A DNA stretch of 64,000 bases from Micrasema longulum (lineage: Eukaryota; Arthropoda; Insecta; Trichoptera; Brachycentridae). Both the position numbers and the translations under genes were made by a program. Location of the stretch: the NCBI GenBank assembly GCA_022494885.1, contig JAGVSM010001698.1, forward strand, positions 1 through 64,000. The letters are read 5' to 3'. Positions 58,871-64,000 of the stretch are shown in pieces (within the stretch, counting starts at the first letter, position 1; every line of letters begins with the position of its first letter). The notes under the pieces are model-generated. The model did not search any database and was not told the DNA's origin. It worked only from the letters and a program-made list of their open reading frames with translations.

Positions 58871-61674
58871 GCCTACTCTTTTTGTTTACAATTTACATGT
58901 AATTAAAACTATTATGTACTATTATTATATTACATAACTGTTGCTATATATACTTTACGTACATTTAAACCGTTGTAAGAGCCCTCAGGGCAATTAATAA
59001 ATCTCTTTAGTCATTATTTTTGTATTCATTTCTTCTAAATGTACAAACCAACACATCACTCCTCTCTTATTTTTGTCGATAATGGCTGTCTCGGCCTTGA
59101 AAACTTTGTGGATCTCAACATTAACAAATAGGTATCATTACTGAGATTTAGCCGGAATTCGAATCTGACACCACAGTGCATAACCCAAATATTTATGAAT
59201 TACATCACGGGGCCGAAAATACTATTAATTGCAAGCACAATATCTAGCTATGCAATATTTGCTAAGTACTCAGTTGACTGCTTTGGTTCATAAAATTTGT
59301 CTTATTGTAATTATCTTTCTTGTCATGGTGACTGGCAAATATGTATTCTAACAATATAGCATTTTATAATAAAACTCATGTAACAGCGCTAAGTGGCCAT
59401 TGTCCCGCTGAGCATGTAGCGTTGCCCTCCACTACTAATGAGTATACTGAGCTTGTTCAATAGTTACAGTTGAAATGATTCGTAGTAATAATATTGACGC
59501 CAGGCGTGTGGTTGATGAACCAATAAAGTTCATGAGAGGAAATGTTTATGGGACGCCCTAGATTAGCTGAATGAAAAGAAAGATGTACTGAATCATTTTT
59601 GTAGATATATATACCAGATACACTACGAAATATACATAGATACACTACAAAATAACAGTAGCATCTGACTATACTTTGCGGCAACCGGCACGGGACTGAA
59701 ATGAGTCCTATTCATCTATGCTGAGTGCTTCGCAGTCATCAGAGCTAATAATTAGCATAGGTGGATAAGCAGCCTAAGATTCTAGTTAGAATAAAATGAA
59801 TCATTACTGTTTTAAGATGATTCATTTTCAATTTTTGTTTACATTGTACCACTTCTAGACATTGCAGATTAGATCGACAGTATTTATAAGTTCTAGTAAA
59901 GTCACGAATAAGAGAAAAAGGCTCTTATATATATTACATAATATGTTTGTTTCTATAAACTATATATTACAGTTAATTGCTAGAAAAAAATTCTCTAGAC
60001 TATAATTCACAGAAATCTCAGTTTGAAAACAAAAGGGGTTATCTCTGGTTTTGTAAACCTTTTATTGTTAGTGGATTAAGATAAAAAATAATTTAATTTA
60101 AAACAGTCACATGAGATCAATTCCTTTCTTTATTAAAAGCCATTCGGTGTTACATAAAATGTTGGAATTGTGACAAAATTGTTTTGGGGTTTTACTATCA
60201 TATAGCTGTGCATACAAATAATTGTAATATTAATAACATGGTAATAAAGGGTTTAATAACTAGGGATATTCGTATAGGGTTAATATGTTACAATATTTTT
60301 TTATTATGTATGTAAATATACCATAAGAATTTCTTATTATTTTGGTGTCAAACATTTGTGATTATGTATTTAAAATCCTACCAAACAATGTTACCATAGA
60401 AAATGTTACATAATGGGTGATTATTTGGTTGAGAAGTGATAATTATGTTTAGATTCCACTTAAAATACTGTATTCATTACCCATTCAAAGTACATTTATT
60501 CTTATAAGATGGATTTTACTCACTACATATTTTGATAACAGGGGAGGGGGGAGGGTCACTAGTTATATAATGTGTAATAAAAATCTATTGATTATTACTA
60601 CTAAATTAAATCTTTAAATAAATATTAATGTGCATGTGTACATATCTATGAACACGTATGTACATATTTATGTACACATCCATTTACGCTCAGTGTTAAA
60701 AAATCTGTATAATCTATTTTTTAAGAAACTAGCATATTTTTATTTCTGCGCTGCTTATCAAAGGAGTAAAACAATCATTTTCTATCCCTTGTAGATTTAC
60801 TTTACTTCTATTTTCTGAATAAGTAGAAATGACGCTCTTACCACTATTTTTAATTTATGGTTGAGCAATTTTTCTTTAATTATTGGGAGTCATTTGTAAT
60901 GATTACTAGAGACTAATGCGAAAACAGAAACATTTAACAACTATCAGTCTTGAAAAATTAATAAACACTTTCAATTACAAAATTTCTTCATTTCCATTCT
61001 CTCTATGGCTTACTGGATGATTTGAGAAGTTCAGAAATGCCAACTGTAAATTTATATCAAAAGCATAATATTTCTATTTTACTAATGTTTGCAGTTGAGA
61101 AATTGGCATATACAAAAATAACCGATTGTCTATGCCTATTTAAGATTTCACTTTTATGTTTTAAATCTTCAAAAGATTTTTTAGTGTAATATTCTTATTT
61201 AGACTAGACTGATGTAAAAAAATATAGGTACATGATTTTTTTACATTACACAATACAACAGGCATACTTGTTACAATACAACATAAAATACCACTGTGAG
61301 GATCATATTACAAGCTTAATGTGAGTGGATAACTTAATATCACACTTAGCTTAAAAGCATCTCACAATAATAATTACGATAGGGTTTGTGATGGAGTTTC
61401 TAAAGATTAAAATTTGTGTACATAAATATTAATTAGTATTACAATGACTACCATCGCGTAAAACCTTGACATTTGATCATTTTAAATAATTAAAACTTTC
61501 ATCAACTTGAAAGTGCGGGTCATTTGATGTTTATGAATGAAATAATAGGGAAATAATGGTAACATCCAATAAACCACAGGGGGGAAAATATGATTAGTTC
61601 GTTATTTTTGGGAAAACAACACACGGGGTAGAGGAATGTTTTTGTTGTGTTGATTGATGAAAGTGTTTAGGAGT
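58871..61674. other. intergenic stretch, no gene seen
   Basis: Apart from a reversed SINE A remnant at about 59140-59215 (B-box-like 'ccggaattcgaatctgac') and a G-rich run at 60541-60555, this AT-rich stretch shows no recognisable exon or element. The 3'UTR of the ICAD-like gene must extend into its right end. Confidence 0.5.
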
Positions 61675-63767
61675 CTAAACTCTCTCTTGTTTGGCCGACA
61701 ATTCATCAGTCCCATTAGACACACTCTGGTGGTATAATTTCAGTAATTCCATTGCATCATGTGCTTGCCGCTTCTCCAAAAGTATTCTAAAAAATAAAGA
61801 CAATAATATTATACAAAGGAAAACCAAAAAAGCCATACTTTCAAATAAAAATGTTAACATTTCTGCAATCCTATACTACTTGTTAGATAAAATTCAGGAA
61901 TCTTTTATGTGGATTATGGGATACACCAGCCCCATTGGAAGTTTTTTTCATTATAAATCACAAATTATAAGATTATGTACATATATTTTTTTAAAACTAG
62001 CCCTCCACATATAAAGAAAAGTATTTTTTAAATGCAGGATTAATAAAATAATTGAAAATACAGCTTGTTTTTATGTAAAGACAAATCTCATAGGATATGA
62101 GAAGGAAGATATGTTTTTTTATTGCATGATTTAAAAATATAAATGTAAACGCACAACTGTGACTTTGTTATTTTAAGCTCATTTAAGCAAATTTTGGTAG
62201 AATATACTTTATATGACAGAACAACAGACGTTTACGAGGTACATTACGCTGTTAAATTCCCAAAGGAACTGCTCTACTTTGTGATGTCGTGAAACGGTTC
62301 TACATAAAAGGTTATCTTAATATAATTTTTCTCTGGGGCCTCTTTTATTTAAAAAAAACAATTTTATAGGTCTCTGAGTAACATAAATATTGCAAAATCT
62401 GTAGTTACATAATAACATGTAGATAAGTACGATTTTATTTCTTATCATATTTGAATGAATGTATTAAAGGTATTTTTTGCAACAAATAAATTGATGTTGT
62501 GTAGTCACATATGGGAATATTTTATTTTTTTTAAATTACAAGATAAATTAATAATTATAAAGGGTGGATTGAGTAAATAATTCAGCATAAAAATGCGGGA
62601 AACTCAATACTAAATATTTTATTTTAAGCACCATAAACAAATTAGATGTCCTATCACAATTTAGGGTAAAGAAATAAAATATTTGTAATGTCATATCTAT
62701 GTAAAATAAGGACAAGTATTAAAATTATGTCTATTTATCGTAAAGTTTTTTTTTGGCAGCATCCACGGTGTAATGGCTAAGATTCTTGACTCACGCACGG
62801 AAGGCTCTGGGTTCATTTTAACGGTGAGAACACAAATTAAATGTGATTTCTATCAAGCCTGGGTGTTCTGTGCTGTATTTGGGCTTTCTAGCCTGTTGTA
62901 TATAAAAAAAATATGTTTGCAGATCTACCAACTTTGAGAGGTACATTACTTAATGCTTTAAATTAAGAAAACAAGTAATAAGAATAAACATAAAAAAGAT
63001 TAAAACAAAGGAGTTGATATTCTGCCAATAGATTATAGAGCATTACATAACATGGAAATGAACCATAATTGATATTATTTGTTTAAAAAAACATATCAAC
63101 GATTTTAACACCTAGTATAGGTACAATATTATGTGCATACTTAAATGAATAAAATAATAAACAAACGCCACAAAGTCATTTAAATTATAACCAATCAAAT
63201 AAAAAATGAGAAAAAGTGAAAAAATTGTCAAAAAATTGTGCCAGCAAAAACGAGCAAGGGCAAAAAATAAATATTTAAATACCTTCCCGAAGCTTCTTTT
63301 AGTTGCTCGAGGAATATTTTGTTATCTTTTTCAGAAACAATATCAGCCAAGCTGTCCGGGTCCATATCGGAGAGCAGCTCTAAGTCCTGTCCTCCCAACA
63401 GAGAGATGTGGCACAAGTTGTGCTGCAGTCGGCCAACCAAACTCGCCACTTGTTCTTTGTCTTCCATGCCGACATCGTCAGTCTGGTCCAGACTGATGTG
63501 GCACTTCGGCACGTTCGGACACCACCTCTCCGACCCACGAAGTACCATCAGACTGGTGTCTGGTTCCAACGTCGCGAAATACTCTTCATCGTCCACTTCA
63601 GTTCCATCCGATTCCAGGACGATGGTAATGGATGTGCTATCCGCGAGAAACTCTAACTTTTCCGGAATCTTAGACATTAAATCTTCCAAAGATTGTGCAA
63701 CGACACCCTTACGTTTCTCTCTCTCCAAGTCGCAAAGTTTATACGGTTTGCTAATGTCATTTTCCAT
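61675..63767 (-). CDS. DFF45/ICAD-like CIDE-N domain protein, 2 exons
   Basis: Minus exons 63767-63283 and 61786-61675 join in phase 2 across a GT-AG intron and give 198 aa. Residues about 7-82 form a CIDE-N domain (KPYKLCDLEREKRKGVVAQS, ITIVLESDGTEVDDEEYF, SLMVLRGSERW). Residues about 107-185 match the second, helical DFF45-type domain (LQHNLCHISLLGGQDLELLS, LEKRQAHDAMELLKLYHQS). In ICAD (Drep1 in flies) these domains chaperone and inhibit the caspase-activated DNase until caspases cut ICAD. DQTD at 94-97, just after CIDE-N, is a candidate caspase site. The protein is shorter than DFF45 (331 aa) or fly Drep1 (about 300 aa) and ends QERV soon after the second domain. Start codon context is AAAATGG. 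A pyrimidine-rich acceptor ending at 63776 suggests a 5'UTR intron. Which Drep paralogue it is remains open. Confidence 0.88.
61787..63282 (-). other. intron of the ICAD-like gene
   Basis: Donor GAAG|GTATTT at 63282, acceptor TTTTTTAG at 61787. Apart from the SINE B copy at 62755-62910 it is AT-rich and featureless. Confidence 0.75.
62755..62910 (+). repeat. tRNA-derived SINE (family B), copy 2
   Basis: It shares 'cttgactcacgcacggaagg', 'ggtgagaacacaaatt' and 'tcaagcctgggtgttctgtg' with the copy at 14930-15110. The B box has decayed ('ctgggttcatttta'). It lies in the ICAD-like intron, opposite to the gene. Confidence 0.7.
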
Positions 63768-63775
63768 TTTGGTAA

Positions 63776-64000
63776 CTAAAACAAAGAAAGAGATAAAACA
63801 AAAAGTTATTTACAATAGGCGTGAATTTAAACAAAAATCTGATTTTTTAATGCGCATTAAATTTAAACACTTGTCAAGTCGTCAAATTACCCACCAAATA
63901 ATTAATATTCTGGTTATAACAAACGATTACAATTTACTAGTTTAAAAGTTGTCAAAAATGACAGAAGGCTATTGTTACGGTTTATACTTTTAAAGCAGAG
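63776..64000 (-). other. upstream of the ICAD-like start codon
   Basis: On the minus strand a T/C-rich tract ends in TTTTAG at 63776, eight bases before the ATG, so this is probably a 5'UTR intron followed upstream by an untranslated exon or promoter beyond what I can define. Confidence 0.4.

Noticed and set aside
1..64000. CRISPR arrays, prokaryotic operons, phage or defence genes
   Set aside because: No regularly spaced repeats or bacterial-type gene arrays are present; splice structure and gene content are those of an insect chromosome.

Overview
The window is eukaryotic nuclear DNA and looks like a moth or butterfly (Lepidoptera). It is very AT-rich, has GT-AG introns in insect-type housekeeping genes, many short tRNA-like SINEs, several classes of cut-and-paste transposon, and frequent tags such as 'taggtacctac' that are common in lepidopteran DNA. 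The order assignment is inference; the gene identities rest on translated sequence.

Six protein genes can be assembled from exons whose splice phases match. In order they are: an SLC16-type monocarboxylate transporter (minus, 10885-33403, 3 coding exons, 573 aa, with a 20.7 kb first intron); the UFM1 E3 ligase UFL1 (minus, 38496-45919, 6 exons, 779 aa); the multisynthetase-complex protein AIMP1 (plus, 47699-49293, 3 exons, 327 aa); the chaperonin subunit CCT-theta, CCT8 (minus, 49574-55976, 6 exons, 546 aa); the G-protein gamma subunit Ggamma1 (plus, 56639-56851, 70 aa, with a 5'UTR intron); and a short DFF45/ICAD-like CIDE-N protein (minus, 61675-63767, 2 exons, 198 aa).

Layout: 1-10.8 kb is gene-free and carries three unrelated mariner/Tc1 relics and two LINE 3' ends. 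10.9-33.4 kb is the transporter gene, whose giant intron is a transposon graveyard (MITEs, a pogo/Tigger-like element, SINEs, a (TA)n microsatellite). 33.4-38.5 kb is intergenic, with a 1.3 kb hAT element bounded by an exact 8-bp target duplication. 38.5-64 kb is the compact gene cluster: UFL1 and AIMP1 are head to head, AIMP1 and CCT8 are tail to tail with polyadenylation signals only about 20 bp apart, CCT8 and Ggamma1 are head to head about 0.5 kb apart, and Ggamma1 and the ICAD-like gene converge.

The genes do not form one pathway. Several act in protein homeostasis and translation (UFL1, AIMP1, CCT8), one in signalling, one in apoptosis and one in solute transport. I found no CRISPR, operon or defence system. 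The least ordinary structures are two inverted-repeat elements (about 32.3-32.6 and 37.75-38.45 kb) whose arms carry a hammerhead-ribozyme-like core, and a few well-paired hairpins of pre-miRNA size.
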